Part shown: in pieces, positions 11,610 through 20,629 of the stretch
Layout: each line of letters starts with the position of its first letter
Position numbering within the stretch: position 1 is the first letter of the stretch
Assembly: GCF_002119665.1 (NCBI RefSeq)
Contig: NZ_CP021111.1
Span: 5,270,001 to 5,334,000 of the forward strand
Direction of reading: 5' to 3'
DNA from: Bordetella genomosp. 13
GTDB taxonomy: Bacteria; Pseudomonadota; Gammaproteobacteria; Burkholderiales; Burkholderiaceae_B
Length of the DNA: 64,000 nt
Notes under the pieces: model-generated
Told to the model about the DNA's origin: nothing
Databases searched by the model: none
The model's input: only the letters and a program-made list of their open reading frames with translations
Program-made: the position numbers and the translations under genes

Positions 11610-13525
11610 GCCGCCTGCTTGCGTGCGCCATACTGCAAGCGCTTCAAATGGATCAGCAGCAATGAAATCGCGGCGGGCGTGACGCCTGATATGCGCGCCG
11701 CCTGCCCGATGGTCTCGGGTCGGTGCGCCTTGAGCTTCTGTCGCACTTCGAAGGACAGGCTGGTAACGGCGTCGTAGTCCAGATCGGCGGGCAGGGATTG
11801 CTGCTCGTGGGCCGCGTGCTTCTGCACTTCGTCCTGCTGTCGCGCGATGTAGCCTGCGTACTTGGTCTGGATCTCGACCTGCTCGGCGAGGACCTCGTCG
11901 TTCACCAGGCCGGGGCCCGCAAGCAATTCGCCGTCATCCTTGCGCGCGGCCATCAGGCTTGCGTAGCTGACGTTGGGCCGCCGCAGCAAGTCTGATAGTG
12001 AGTACTCACGTTCAATTGCCTTGCCCAGCAAACTTTCGGCTTGTTCGGCCGGCAGCAGGCGCGGATTGACCCATGTGGACTTCAGGCGCTGCAGTTCGCT
12101 TTCGATCGCGTCGCGCTTGCGGCTGAATGCGTCCCAACGCAAGTCATCGACGAGGCCGAGCTTGCGGCCGATGTCCGTCAAGCGGAGATCGGCATTGTCC
12201 TCGCGCAGGCTCAGTCGATATTCCGCTCGCGAGGTGAACATGCGATAGGGTTCGGTCACTCCGCGCGTGACGAGGTCATCGACCAGCACGCCGAGATAGG
12301 CTTCGTCGCGTCGCGGCGTCCAGGGCTCCTGGCCACGTGCCTGCAAGGCGGCGTTGACCCCCGCGAGCAGACCCTGGGCGGCCGCCTCTTCGTAACCCGT
12401 GGTGCCGTTGATCTGACCGGCGAAGAAGAGTCCGGCGATGGCCTTGGTTTCCAGCGTGGACTTCAGGCCGCGAGGGTCGAAGTAGTCGTACTCGATCGCG
12501 TAGCCCGGTCGCAGGATGTGAGCCTGTTCCAGCCCCGGCAAGGAACGGATCAGTTCGTATTGCACGTCGAACGGCAAGCTGGTCGATACCCCGTTCGGAT
12601 AGACCTCGTGCGTGTCCAGGCCTTCGGGCTCGAGAAAAACCTGGTGGGATTGCTTGTCCGCGAACCGATGGATCTTGTCTTCGATGGACGGGCAGTAACG
12701 CGGGCCGACTCCTTCGATCACGCCGCTGTACATGGGCGACCGGTCCAGGCCGCCGCGGATGATGTCGTGCGTCCGCGCGTTGGTATGCGTGATCCAGCAA
12801 GGCAACTGGCGAGGATGCATGGCCGCGCTACCCAGGTACGAGAACACCGGCACCGGATCCAGGTCGCCCGGTTGCTCTTCCAGCACGCTGTAGTTGATCG
12901 TACGACCATCGATACGCGGCGGCGTACCGGTCTTCAGCCTGCCCTGTGGAAGCTGCAATTCCTTCAGTCGCGCACCTAGAGATATTGCGGGTGGGTCTCC
13001 CGCGCGTCCGCCCGAGTAGTTTTGCAGGCCGACGTGGATCAGCCCGTTGAGGAACGTTCCCGCCGTCAACACCACCGACCGGGCGCGGAATTTCAGTCCG
13101 ATCTGCGTCACCGCTCCGACGACCTTGTCGCCTTCGACCATCAGGTCGTCGACGGCCTGTTGAAACAGCCAGAGGTTGGGTTGGTTCTCCAGACGAGTTC
13201 GAATCGCCTTGCGGTACAGGACTCGATCCGCCTGTGCACGAGTCGCACGCACGGCCGGTCCTTTTGATCCATTAAGGATGCGGAATTGAATGCCGGCTTC
13301 ATCGGTGGCAATCGCCATCGCGCCACCCAACGCGTCCACCTCTTTCACCAGGTGGCCCTTCCCTATCCCACCGATGGAGGGATTGCAGGACATTTGTCCA
13401 AGGGTTTCGATGTTGTGGGTGAGAAGCAAGGTAGAGGCGCCGGTACGTGCGGAAGCCAGGGCGGCTTCCGTGCCAGCGTGACCGCCACCGACGACGATCA
13501 CATCAAATTCGCGGGGGAAATCCAT
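11606..13525 (-). CDS. mnmG: tRNA uridine 5-carboxymethylaminomethyl modification enzyme MnmG
   Basis: MnmG with MnmE installs the cmnm5 group on wobble U34 of several tRNAs using FAD and NADH. The 639-residue protein has the N-terminal FAD motif [16 protein letters not shown], the family signatures [20 protein letters not shown] and [15 protein letters not shown], and the C-terminal helical MnmE-binding domain ending YGARKQAA. It is the first gene of the leftward mnmG-rsmG-par unit. A perfect parS site is only about 50 bases upstream of its start, inside the probable promoter, so ParB could influence its expression. Former name gidA. Confidence 0.97.
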   Translation of the reverse strand: MDFPREFDVIVVGGGHAGTEAALASARTGASTLLLTHNIETLGQMSCNPSIGGIGKGHLVKEVDALGGAMAIATDEAGIQFRILNGSKGPAVRATRAQADRVLYRKAIRTRLENQPNLWLFQQAVDDLMVEGDKVVGAVTQIGLKFRARSVVLTAGTFLNGLIHVGLQNYSGGRAGDPPAISLGARLKELQLPQGRLKTGTPPRIDGRTINYSVLEEQPGDLDPVPVFSYLGSAAMHPRQLPCWITHTNARTHDIIRGGLDRSPMYSGVIEGVGPRYCPSIEDKIHRFADKQSHQVFLEPEGLDTHEVYPNGVSTSLPFDVQYELIRSLPGLEQAHILRPGYAIEYDYFDPRGLKSTLETKAIAGLFFAGQINGTTGYEEAAAQGLLAGVNAALQARGQEPWTPRRDEAYLGVLVDDLVTRGVTEPYRMFTSRAEYRLSLREDNADLRLTDIGRKLGLVDDLRWDAFSRKRDAIESELQRLKSTWVNPRLLPAEQAESLLGKAIEREYSLSDLLRRPNVSYASLMAARKDDGELLAGPGLVNDEVLAEQVEIQTKYAGYIARQQDEVQKHAAHEQQSLPADLDYDAVTSLSFEVRQKLKAHRPETIGQAARISGVTPAAISLLLIHLKRLQYGARKQAA

Positions 13526-13575
13526 GATGGGCAGAGATAAAGAGCTCGTTGCTCATTATAGGCGCAGCGGTTGGA

Positions 13576-13591
13576 TGTTTCACGTGAAACA
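13576..13591. promoter_or_regulatory. parS: parS site 1 (perfect)
   Basis: TGTTTCACGTGAAACA is the exact 16-bp palindromic ParB-binding consensus. It lies about 50 bases upstream of the mnmG start codon, near the ParA/ParB genes, and is the strongest nucleation site for ParB in the window. Confidence 0.95.
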
Positions 13592-13645
13592 GCCCGATCG
13601 GCCATTGGGTCGCCTACCGTGGTGCGTCCCTGCTACACAAATCGA

Positions 13646-13661
13646 TGTTTCACGTGGAACA
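13646..13661. promoter_or_regulatory. parS: parS site 2 (one mismatch)
   Basis: TGTTTCACGTGGAACA differs from the parS consensus at one base (A to G in the right arm). It is 70 bases from the perfect site, centre to centre, in the same non-coding stretch. Confidence 0.85.
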
Positions 13662-14315
13662 TGACCGACAGGAGGGCCAAGGGTGCGGCCGAACCTGTAC
13701 GCGTCATGCCCGTGCCGGCTAGATAGCGGTCAGCAGCGGCTTCGACACCTCCCGACAGACAGCTTCAATCCGTTTTACCTGCCAGGTACATGACCGGCTA
13801 CGGGGGTATGGAGGCTTGTACTCTCGGTCGACAACGCTCCCACCAAGCAGTTGTAGGCCGTAACGCATAACTGCCGGCCGCGCACATCGATGCCCCGCGT
13901 CTTATGCATGAGTGGGTACGCATACGTGTCCGCCTGGATAAGCGAGGTAGCGTGCGGGCTGATGGACAACGGCATCAGCAAGCGAGGGGCCGTGCCGTTG
14001 AATCCAGGCGCGAATACCACGCAAATTGCACCTCTGGACGTCAGAACCCACGCGACCTGCGGACCTCGAGCCGCCTTCAGGAAGGCAGTTGGTATACAAA
14101 CCCACTCGCACTGGCTTCGGTGCCAGCGCCGGAATGGCCAGCGTGACAGCCGGCGGCATCATCACCGTCACGCCAGGCGGGCTTGGCGCGATGGTGCGCG
14201 GGGCGCATACAGCGTCCAGCGCCTCTACGCGTGAGTGAAAGAAGATGGAATGTGTCCATCCGCCGATTAGGCTCGTGTCGAACTGCGCAGAACCAACCGT
14301 TCGCCGGGCCAATCG

Positions 14316-14395
14316 TCTGCGTACTGGGCTGTTCCTCTGCGCACTTGGACATTCCTCTGCGTACCGAGACATTCCTCTGCATACCGCCGCCGGGC
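14316..14395. repeat. 20-bp tandem repeat, about four units
   Basis: Units starting TCTGC recur every 20 bases at 14,316, 14,336, 14,356 and 14,376: TCTGCGTACTGGGCTGTTCC, TCTGCGCACTTGGACATTCC, TCTGCGTACCGAGACATTCC, then a diverged TCTGCATACCGCC start. The second and third units are closest. It is inside the non-coding region between parS sites; function unknown. Confidence 0.75.
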
Positions 14396-14851
14396 ACTGC
14401 TGGTCCGGTGGTCGGCCCCTACGGCGATCTGCGCTGAGTAGCACACTGCCCTACCCTGCACTGGCCGGCCGCTCGCAGCCCGCATGGGGAACCGGGCTGT
14501 TAGACACCACCAGTCCTGCGGTCCCTGATCTCCGTCTTCTGCGCTATCGGTGGATTGTCTGCGCCGCTATGGATGATCCCTGAAGAAACCCGCCGTCCCG
14601 CGCAGCGTGCCTCCGTGCCGTACGCCAGACAGCGCCGCATGAGCCAGGAATACTGGCATGGAGGCATACGGGCACCGAGGGGCCCTGTCGCCGTTGAACG
14701 GCCACGTACCGAGACGGGCCCTGCTTCTGCACACACCGCCGCGGTCCATGGAAACCGCCCTGACCCCGGGCGGCCAGCAGACGCACACGCCTGCGAGTGA
14801 GGCGGTGGCGGGCCACCTTCGCGACGCCAGTACGCAGTACATGGACGCCGT

Positions 14852-14867
14852 GTTTTCACGTGAAACA
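14852..14867. promoter_or_regulatory. parS: Degenerate parS-like palindrome 3
   Basis: GTTTTCACGTGAAACA keeps the CACGTG core and full right arm of parS and differs at the first two bases of the left arm. Probably a weaker ParB site. Confidence 0.55.
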
Positions 14868-15938
14868 ATGCCAGCGGTGGACCGACTTGGCGACGGGCGA
14901 GAAAGGGCGGTAGTGACCTTCTTCCAGTGGGAGACGCGCCTAGGGTCCCCGTCGAATGCCGATGCGCTCGCTGCGCACAGCCGCTGGGAAGGTGACTTAC
15001 CGGCCGGCCGTCGACGCCACCCAGCCCGCACGTGCCGCCGTCCTTGGGCGCCGGGGGAGTCGCATGCGCCCCAGCCCACACGAAGCCTAAGTGCGCAGAC
15101 CTCCGTCTGCAAACGAGCGAGCTGATGACGCCATTGCAGGATCGCCGCCAGTATCGGACAAATGCCCCTTCGCTGTGGGGCGTTGGCGGTGCGCCAATCA
15201 GCGCGACTGTGCGCAATACGAGCTGCCCCTCACCGCCTCACCCACCGACCGATGTGCTATCGCGGGCCACGGTACGCCTCCACCGAATCGGGGGATGATG
15301 GCGGATACCGCCAGGGCATCTTGTTGCCACCTTCCACTTCCAATAGGCCCTCCTGGGGGGTTACAGCGCCATATCCCTTAGCCGGGCACGTAAGATCGGC
15401 ACCAAGTCCGGGTGGGCAGCGGCGAACTGCTCCTCCTCTAACCGCATCCGCGGTCTGCCATACCGAAGAGCCGAAGGCCAGTTGCCCCAGAGTTCAGCGG
15501 ACCCGTCTCCAGTTGGTCCGCCGCCCAGCGTCCCGTACCCAACCTGAATCGGCCCGGCGACACGATATCCCATAAGCCCATGCCGTGATACGAGCGTGCC
15601 GGCCCGTGTACCGCCGCGCCAGAGTAGATGAAACCTGTGGCGCCTGGATGGGGTGCACAGATCTTGCAGAATCGCTCGCCGATCTTTCCGGTCGGCCGGT
15701 CCCGCTGCCACCTCAGGTTGTCGCGCTAGGCCACCTCAGCGCACCGCACCTGCTGGACCGGACTCCAAGTCAGGCAGCGCCGGCATACGACAAGTTCGCG
15801 CACAGTAGCCTGGAACGATATGTCCCCGTATATATTCGGCTCCGGAATTACTCGCGTACACGGCTCGCTCATCCAAACGTCCTAGCCGAGACTCACGACC
15901 ATAGTGACATTTTCATACGTACTCACTACGCTTTGTGT

Positions 15939-15954
15939 CGTTCCACGTGAAACC
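15939..15954. promoter_or_regulatory. parS: Degenerate parS-like palindrome 4
   Basis: CGTTCCACGTGAAACC keeps CACGTGAAAC and GTT of the left arm with three mismatches to the 16-bp consensus. It may be a residual or weak ParB site. Confidence 0.4.
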
Positions 15955-16123
15955 CTAAGGATGAGAAACGCCCTAATCCTTTCCCGTTGGGCGCCTCATC
16001 CGTCCGCCCGATAGCGCGTGATTGTCCATGTACGGAAGTGAAGCAGGCGGGCCGAGACAACACCCGACAGCGCGCCCCCGGGGCTGACTGCTGTAGGTTC
16101 GCAGACTGCCACAATCCCCAACG

Positions 16124-16506
16124 ATATCCACATCTTCGTACCGTGTTCGGGCACGCAATACAAGACCCTGAGGAAGCAAAAAGGCTTGGGGATATTTCTG
16201 TGAACAACGCCTCTTCTGGGCGCCGACAGCAGGAATGCTTTTCCACATCAGCGCCGCCGGAGAGCATCAAAATCCCACCTAGGGGCCATATCGCGGCATA
16301 CAAAGCAATAAGATGGTGTCAGACCCCAGCATTTCCGCTGAAAAATTCCATTTTTGCGCGATGGAGGCTGCCGGCCCTCACTTCCCCAGCACAACACTGC
16401 TGTACATGCCAAATGTGCAAAACCGCGACATGCCTGCCCCGGCCACCCTGAGGGCCGCAATGCCCGCCCGTAAATCCCGGCAAAGTAATCACCAAAGTTA
16501 TCCACA
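16124..16506. other. Cluster of DnaA-box-like sites beside csp (secondary or alternative origin element)
   Basis: Within 383 bases lie: ATATCCACA (16124-16132, one mismatch), the complement of TTGTTCACA (16199-16207, one mismatch), TTTTCCACA (16239-16247), the complement of TTTTGCACA (16414-16422) and a perfect TTATCCACA (16498-16506). Short A/T runs occur nearby (16,340-16,356; 16,540-16,547). The density is well above what was seen elsewhere in the window apart from 23.9-24.2 kb. It could be part of the origin, a DnaA-titration site, or a former origin. Confidence 0.45.
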
Positions 16507-16564
16507 GGCATCGGGACGAAGCGGCTGGACAAAAGTCAAGAAAAAATCCAAGCCGGAAATGACA

Positions 16565-16616
16565 ACGCCCCACTCGTGCAAACGGTGGGGCGTAGCGCAC
16601 GCGGCAAAAGCCGCGT
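16565..16616 (-). terminator. Double hairpin downstream of the cold-shock gene
   Basis: Two stems follow the csp stop in the minus direction: ACGCGGC/GCCGCGT with a 4-base loop (16599-16605 with 16610-16616) and ACGCCCCAC/GTGGGGCGT (16565-16573 with 16585-16593). A TTTT precedes the first; no long T tract follows the second. Likely a 3' stabilising or terminating structure. Confidence 0.5.
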
Positions 16617-16632
16617 AAAACCGAACGTGCGA

Positions 16633-16839
16633 TTACAGCGGACGGATCTCCGCAGCTTGCGGACCCTTGGGGCCATCCTTCACTTCGTACTCGACTTCCT
16701 GACCTTCGTTCAGGCTGCGGTAGCCGCGGCCTTGAATCGCCGAGAAGTGCGCGAATACTTCGGTGCCACCCTCGTCCGGCGTGATGAAGCCGTAGCCTTT
16801 ATCCGCGTTGAACCACTTGACCTTGCCTTTTTGAGCCAT
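16633..16839 (-). CDS. cspA: Cold-shock protein, CspA family
   Basis: Small single-stranded RNA/DNA-binding protein that melts mRNA structure, especially in the cold. The 68-residue product [20 protein letters not shown]... has both RNA-binding motifs, KGYGFI (RNP1) and VFAHFSAI (RNP2), and the family length. The 5' leader contains a perfect inverted repeat that covers the only Shine-Dalgarno-like AGGA, suggesting temperature- or structure-dependent translation. It is a monocistronic gene flanked by the non-coding origin region and a divergent aminotransferase gene. Confidence 0.95.
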   Translation of the reverse strand: MAQKGKVKWFNADKGYGFITPDEGGTEVFAHFSAIQGRGYRSLNEGQEVEYEVKDGPKGPQAAEIRPL

Positions 16840-16845
16840 TTGTAT

Positions 16846-16889
16846 AGCGTCCTGATGATGAAAACGAATGCAAGTGAATCAAGGACGCT
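16846..16889 (-). promoter_or_regulatory. csp 5' leader hairpin covering the ribosome binding site
   Basis: In the minus-strand transcript AGCGTCCT (16889-16882) can pair with AGGACGCT (16853-16846) across a 28-base loop. The second arm contains AGGA, the only Shine-Dalgarno-like sequence, 10 bases before the csp ATG. Pairing would hide the site. Confidence 0.5.
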
Positions 16890-17198
16890 GAAACCAACAC
16901 CTGGCGGGCGTGAACCCAGGGGAGTGGCATGTAGGCCAATCTGGAACTGCAACCAAGCTTGCGCACTGCTTGAGTCAACTGCAGGGGCAGCATACTCACG
17001 CCGCTGAGGGGATAGAAATAGTTGTTTACCCCAATGTCGCAATTCTTTCAGTCGCCTATCAGGATGTCGCAATCAGCCCTTCAAGTAGCAGAATGGTCGA
17101 ACATGCGACGCTGCAGCTTTTTTCAGTCAACGAGGTCGCCACTAGCCCCGGTCGCGGCCGCGTTACCATCCCGCCACCGCCCTTTTTCGCATCCCACC
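16890..17198. promoter_or_regulatory. Divergent intergenic region between csp and the aminotransferase
   Basis: About 310 bases between the csp leader and the aminotransferase start. No gene is evident; the aminotransferase frame stays open across its right half but codes a non-family N-terminal extension. The region must hold promoters for both divergent genes; I could not pick out a confident -35/-10 pair. Confidence 0.5.
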
Positions 17199-18368
17199 AT
17201 GATCCGTTCCAAGCTGCCCGACGTGGGCACCACCATCTTCACCGTGATGAGCCGACTGGCCACCGAGCACCAGGCCATCAACCTGGGCCAAGGCTTTCCC
17301 GATTTCGATCCGGATCCCAAGCTGTGCGACATGGTCTCGCGCGCGATGCAGGCGGGCCACAACCAGTATCCGTACATGCCCGGCGTCGCACCCCTGCGCG
17401 CCGCCATCGCTGCCAAGGTGCAGTCGCTCTATGGCCACAGCTACGATCCCGAAACCGAGATCACCGTGACGAGCGGCGCCACGGAAGCGCTGATGGCAAC
17501 CGTGCTGGCGGCTGTGGGTACGGGCGACGAGGTCGTGGTCATTGAGCCTTGCTACGACTCTTACCTGCCCGCCATCCGCCTGTCGGGCGGCACGGCGGTG
17601 CCCGTGCCCCTGCGTCCGCCCACCGAAAGCGACCCATACCACCGTGTCGACTGGCAGCGCGTGCGCGATGCCATCACGCCGCGCACGCGGCTGTTGATGC
17701 TGAACTTCCCGCACAACCCGACCGGCGCGGTGCTGCAGGACAGCGACCTGGACGCACTGGAGTCCATCGTGAGAGATACCGGCGTACTGCTGGTATCCGA
17801 TGAAGTCTACGAGCACATCGTGTTCGATGGCGAGCCGCACCGCAGCGTGGCGCGCCGCCCCCTGCTGGCGCAGCACGCGTTCGTCATCTCGTCTTTCGGC
17901 AAGACGTACCACACCACCGGCTGGAAGATCGGCTATTGCTGCGCGCCGCGTGCGCTAAGCGCGGAACTGCGCAAGGTGCATCAGTTCATGGTGTTCACCG
18001 TGCCATCGCCCATGCAGTATGCGCTGGCCGAGTACATGCAGAATCCGCAACCCTATCTGGACCTGCCGGCGTTCTACCAGGCCAAGCGCGATCGCCTGGC
18101 CGCCGGTCTGGCGCAGACGCGCTTCCGTCCGCTACCGAGCCCTGGCACCTTTTTCTTGCTGGCCGACTACAGCCAGATATCCCAGCTGAACGAAGCCGAT
18201 TTCGCGCGCGAATTGACGCTGGAATACGGCGTGACGGTGATCCCGGTATCGGCCTTCTATCGCGATCCCGACGCGGCCGATTCCAACCACGGTATCGTGC
18301 GCTTCTGCTTCGCCAAGCGCGAGGCCACGCTGGACAGCGCCATCGAACGACTGATGCGCTTGAAGTGA
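17199..18368 (+). CDS. PLP-dependent aminotransferase, methionine aminotransferase (YbdL) type
   Basis: Class I/II fold type I aminotransferase, 389 residues, most like E. coli YbdL, which transaminates methionine and aromatic amino acids with 2-oxo-acids. From ATG at 17199 the start MIRSKLPDVGTTIFTVMSRL and INLGQGFPDFDPDP match that group. Other landmarks: VTSGATEALMATVLA (cofactor phosphate site), NFPHNPTGAV, VSDEVYEHIVFDGEPH (Asp and Tyr of the PLP pocket), and SSFGKTYHTTGWKIGY with the Schiff-base lysine. The frame is open 59 codons upstream but that stretch is unrelated to the family. Single gene, convergent with tctA; a hairpin terminator separates them. Confidence 0.9.
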   Translation: MIRSKLPDVGTTIFTVMSRLATEHQAINLGQGFPDFDPDPKLCDMVSRAMQAGHNQYPYMPGVAPLRAAIAAKVQSLYGHSYDPETEITVTSGATEALMATVLAAVGTGDEVVVIEPCYDSYLPAIRLSGGTAVPVPLRPPTESDPYHRVDWQRVRDAITPRTRLLMLNFPHNPTGAVLQDSDLDALESIVRDTGVLLVSDEVYEHIVFDGEPHRSVARRPLLAQHAFVISSFGKTYHTTGWKIGYCCAPRALSAELRKVHQFMVFTVPSPMQYALAEYMQNPQPYLDLPAFYQAKRDRLAAGLAQTRFRPLPSPGTFFLLADYSQISQLNEADFARELTLEYGVTVIPVSAFYRDPDAADSNHGIVRFCFAKREATLDSAIERLMRLK

Positions 18369-18506
18369 CGCGGCGCCGGACGGACGGCGCGTAAGCACGT
18401 CCATGCCGCCCCTCAACGCGACGCAAACCACTCGGGCGGGAACGTACAACCGCCCCGTATGCAACCTCCTTCGACCGGCGAGCGGTAAAAATTCCACGCA
18501 AAAAAA

Positions 18507-18527
18507 GGGGCCGCACACAGCGGCCCC
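18507..18527 (-). terminator. Rho-independent terminator of the tct operon
   Basis: GGGGCCGC/GCGGCCCC (18507-18514 with 18520-18527) with loop ACACA; the minus-strand transcript continues with seven T residues. It lies 22 bases past the tctA stop. Confidence 0.88.
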
Positions 18528-18548
18528 TGCAACGTATAGCCAGGCAAG

Positions 18549-20072
18549 TCAGCCCGCGACTGCCTGCACGCGCTTGCGGCGCAACAGTCGCATCAGCATC
18601 GGCACACCCACCACGGCTACGGCGGCAATCCACAATCCTTTCGACACTCCGCTTGCATACAGCACGGACAATTCGCCGTTGGTCATCGACAGCGCCCGTC
18701 GCAAGTTCTGTTCCATCATGTCGCCCAGCACCACGCCCAGCACCAGCGGCGCCATCGGCACGCCGAACTTGCGCAGGAAGTAGCCCAAGGCGCCCAGCGC
18801 CACCACCATCAGCAGATCGAACGTGCCCGCATTGATGGCGTACACGCCGATGTAGCTGATGCACAGGATGCCCGGCACCATCAGCCAGCCCGGCACGGAC
18901 AGCACTTTGGCGAACACGCGCACCATCGGCACGTTCATGATGAACAGCAGCACGTTGGCGATGAACAGCGAGGCGATCAGGCCCCACACCAGCTCGGGCT
19001 TGCTGTCGAACAACACCGGCCCTGGCGTGATGTTGTATAGCGTCAGCGCCCCCATCATCACGGCCGTGGTGCCCGATCCCGGCACGCCCAGCGTGAGCAT
19101 GGGCACGAAGGAACCGATGGCCGATGCGGTGGCGGCGGCTTCCGGCGCGACCAGGCCGCGCATGTCGCCCTTGCCGAACTTGGCGTCCGGATCCTTGCTC
19201 TCGATGATGCGCTTCTCCTGCGAGTACGCCACGGCCGCCGCGACACTGGCGCCCGCCCCCGGCAGCACGCCCACAACGAAGCCCACCAACGCGCTGCGCA
19301 CCACGCTCCACCAGGTGAGCACCATCTCCGCCAGGTTGAACAGCTTGCGCCCGCTGGGTTTGACCTCGACGCTCTGCCCGCCCACCACCTTCTCGAGCAT
19401 CTCTAGCATCTCGGCCACGGCGAACAGCGCGATCACCACCACCACGAAGTCGATGCCATCGGAAAGGTGCACCAGGTCGAAGGTGTAGCGATACACGCCC
19501 GAGTTGGCGTCCACGCCCACCACCGAGATGAACAGGCCGATCATTGCCGCCAGCACGCCTTTCACCGGTTGCTTGCCCAGCAGACTCGTCAGGCAGCAGA
19601 AGGCGAAGACCATCAGCACGAAGTACTCGGCGGGGCCGAACGCCAGCGCCCATTTCGCCAGCAGCGGCGCGAGAATGATGATGCCGGTGACCGACACGAT
19701 GGCGCCGAAGAACGCCGACCATGCGGACAGCGACAGCGCAACGCTGGCCAAGCCCTGGCGCGCCAGGGGATAACCATCCAGCGTCGTCATGATGGCGCTG
19801 GCCTCGCCCGGCACGTTGAGCAGGATCGAGGTGATGCGGCCGCCGTACTCGGCGCCGACGTACACCGCGGCCAACAGGATCAGCGCGGTTTCCGGCGGCA
19901 AGTTCATCGCGAACGCGATGGGGATCAGCATGGCCACGCCGTTGATCGGACCCAGGCCGGGCAGCACGCCCACCATGGTGCCGAAGAAAGAACCGATGGC
20001 CGCGACCAGCAGGTTGGTCAGCGAGAAGGCGACGCCGAAGCCGATCGACAGGTGATCGAGTATTCCGCTCAT
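18549..20072 (-). CDS. tctA: Tripartite tricarboxylate transporter, large membrane subunit TctA
   Basis: Large membrane component of the TTT family, which imports citrate or related carboxylates delivered by a periplasmic TctC protein. From ATG at 20070-20072 the product is 507 residues (MSGILDHLSIGFGVAFSLTN) with about 12 hydrophobic segments and the conserved repeats GSFFGTMVGVLPGLGPINGV and VGVLPGAGASVAAAVAYSQE. The start overlaps the tctB stop by 4 bases, so the longer open frame upstream was rejected. Equivalent to Bordetella bctA. It is followed by a strong terminator. Confidence 0.94.
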   Translation of the reverse strand: MSGILDHLSIGFGVAFSLTNLLVAAIGSFFGTMVGVLPGLGPINGVAMLIPIAFAMNLPPETALILLAAVYVGAEYGGRITSILLNVPGEASAIMTTLDGYPLARQGLASVALSLSAWSAFFGAIVSVTGIIILAPLLAKWALAFGPAEYFVLMVFAFCCLTSLLGKQPVKGVLAAMIGLFISVVGVDANSGVYRYTFDLVHLSDGIDFVVVVIALFAVAEMLEMLEKVVGGQSVEVKPSGRKLFNLAEMVLTWWSVVRSALVGFVVGVLPGAGASVAAAVAYSQEKRIIESKDPDAKFGKGDMRGLVAPEAAATASAIGSFVPMLTLGVPGSGTTAVMMGALTLYNITPGPVLFDSKPELVWGLIASLFIANVLLFIMNVPMVRVFAKVLSVPGWLMVPGILCISYIGVYAINAGTFDLLMVVALGALGYFLRKFGVPMAPLVLGVVLGDMMEQNLRRALSMTNGELSVLYASGVSKGLWIAAVAVVGVPMLMRLLRRKRVQAVAG

Positions 20073-20506
20073 ATCAGGCCTCCCAGGATGCCGGCGGGCA
20101 GGACCACGTCGAGCACCTTGTCGAACAACAGGAAGAACAGCACGCCCATGACGGCGCCGCCCAGGGCGCTCTTGCCCCAGCCGCCGCCGAACAGGCGCCC
20201 GACGAAGACCGTCATCAACGCGGTCGACAGCACGAAGCCCAGCCACTGGAACAGCAGCGCGTAGATCGCCGCGTAGGCCACCATCATGGCGATGCGGCCA
20301 TTCGCGCCGCCCGTGTTGGTTTCCACCTGGTGGCCGCCCTTGAAGGTGAGCCACAGGCCGCACAGCGCGATGATCACCGCCAACAGCATGGGAAAGGCGC
20401 GCGGACCGACGGGTTCGTACGAGAACGGCGCCTCGATATCCCAGCCGCCCCACGTGATGAAGGCAGCCAGGAGCAGGGCGAAGATGCCCAATACTCGATC
20501 GTTCAT
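20069..20506 (-). CDS. tctB: Tripartite tricarboxylate transporter, small membrane subunit TctB
   Basis: Small, poorly conserved membrane subunit of the same transporter. The 145-residue protein has four hydrophobic segments (VLGIFALLLAAFITWGGW, FPMLLAVIIALCGLWL, MMVAYAAIYALLFQWLGF, GVLFFLLFDKVLDVVL). It lies between tctC and tctA and overlaps tctA by 4 bases. Assignment rests on position, size and topology, which agree with the family. Confidence 0.9.
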   Translation of the reverse strand: MNDRVLGIFALLLAAFITWGGWDIEAPFSYEPVGPRAFPMLLAVIIALCGLWLTFKGGHQVETNTGGANGRIAMMVAYAAIYALLFQWLGFVLSTALMTVFVGRLFGGGWGKSALGGAVMGVLFFLLFDKVLDVVLPAGILGGLI

Positions 20507-20629
20507 GATCAGGATTCCTGGTGTCGGCGCGCGACGCGCCCGTGCGCGCGTAGCGGCACGGGGCGGACTGCGCCAGGCAGCGCCACAGCTGCCGCGCTCT
20601 ACAACCGGAGACGCGGCGCCGGCGCGGTT

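Larger units (their letters stand above)
13526..16632. other. 3.1-kb origin-proximal region without a recognisable gene
   Basis: Between mnmG and the cold-shock gene no frame shows a known protein or a plausible gene with a ribosome binding site. Frames are short, open on several strands at once, and their translations are rich in Arg, Pro and Cys, as expected for chance frames in GC-rich DNA. What it does hold: one perfect and one near-perfect parS 54 bases apart at its left end, two more degenerate parS-like palindromes, a 20-bp tandem repeat at 14,316-14,395, and a set of DnaA-box-like 9-mers at 16,124-16,506. It is best read as a centromere/origin-associated non-coding region. Confidence 0.7.

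Noticed and set aside
13902..14444. A 180-codon minus-strand frame with Cys/Arg-rich repeats (SRYAEECPSAQRN).
   Set aside because: The apparent peptide repeat is simply the 20-bp DNA tandem repeat read in frame; competing frames are open on both strands.
15361..15711. A minus-strand frame in the non-coding region ending MRLEEEQFAAAHPDLVPILR and a few more residues, which reads somewhat like a real C-terminus.
   Set aside because: No recognisable family, no ribosome binding site, and the upstream part looks like chance GC-rich translation. It might be a decayed gene fragment but cannot be supported.
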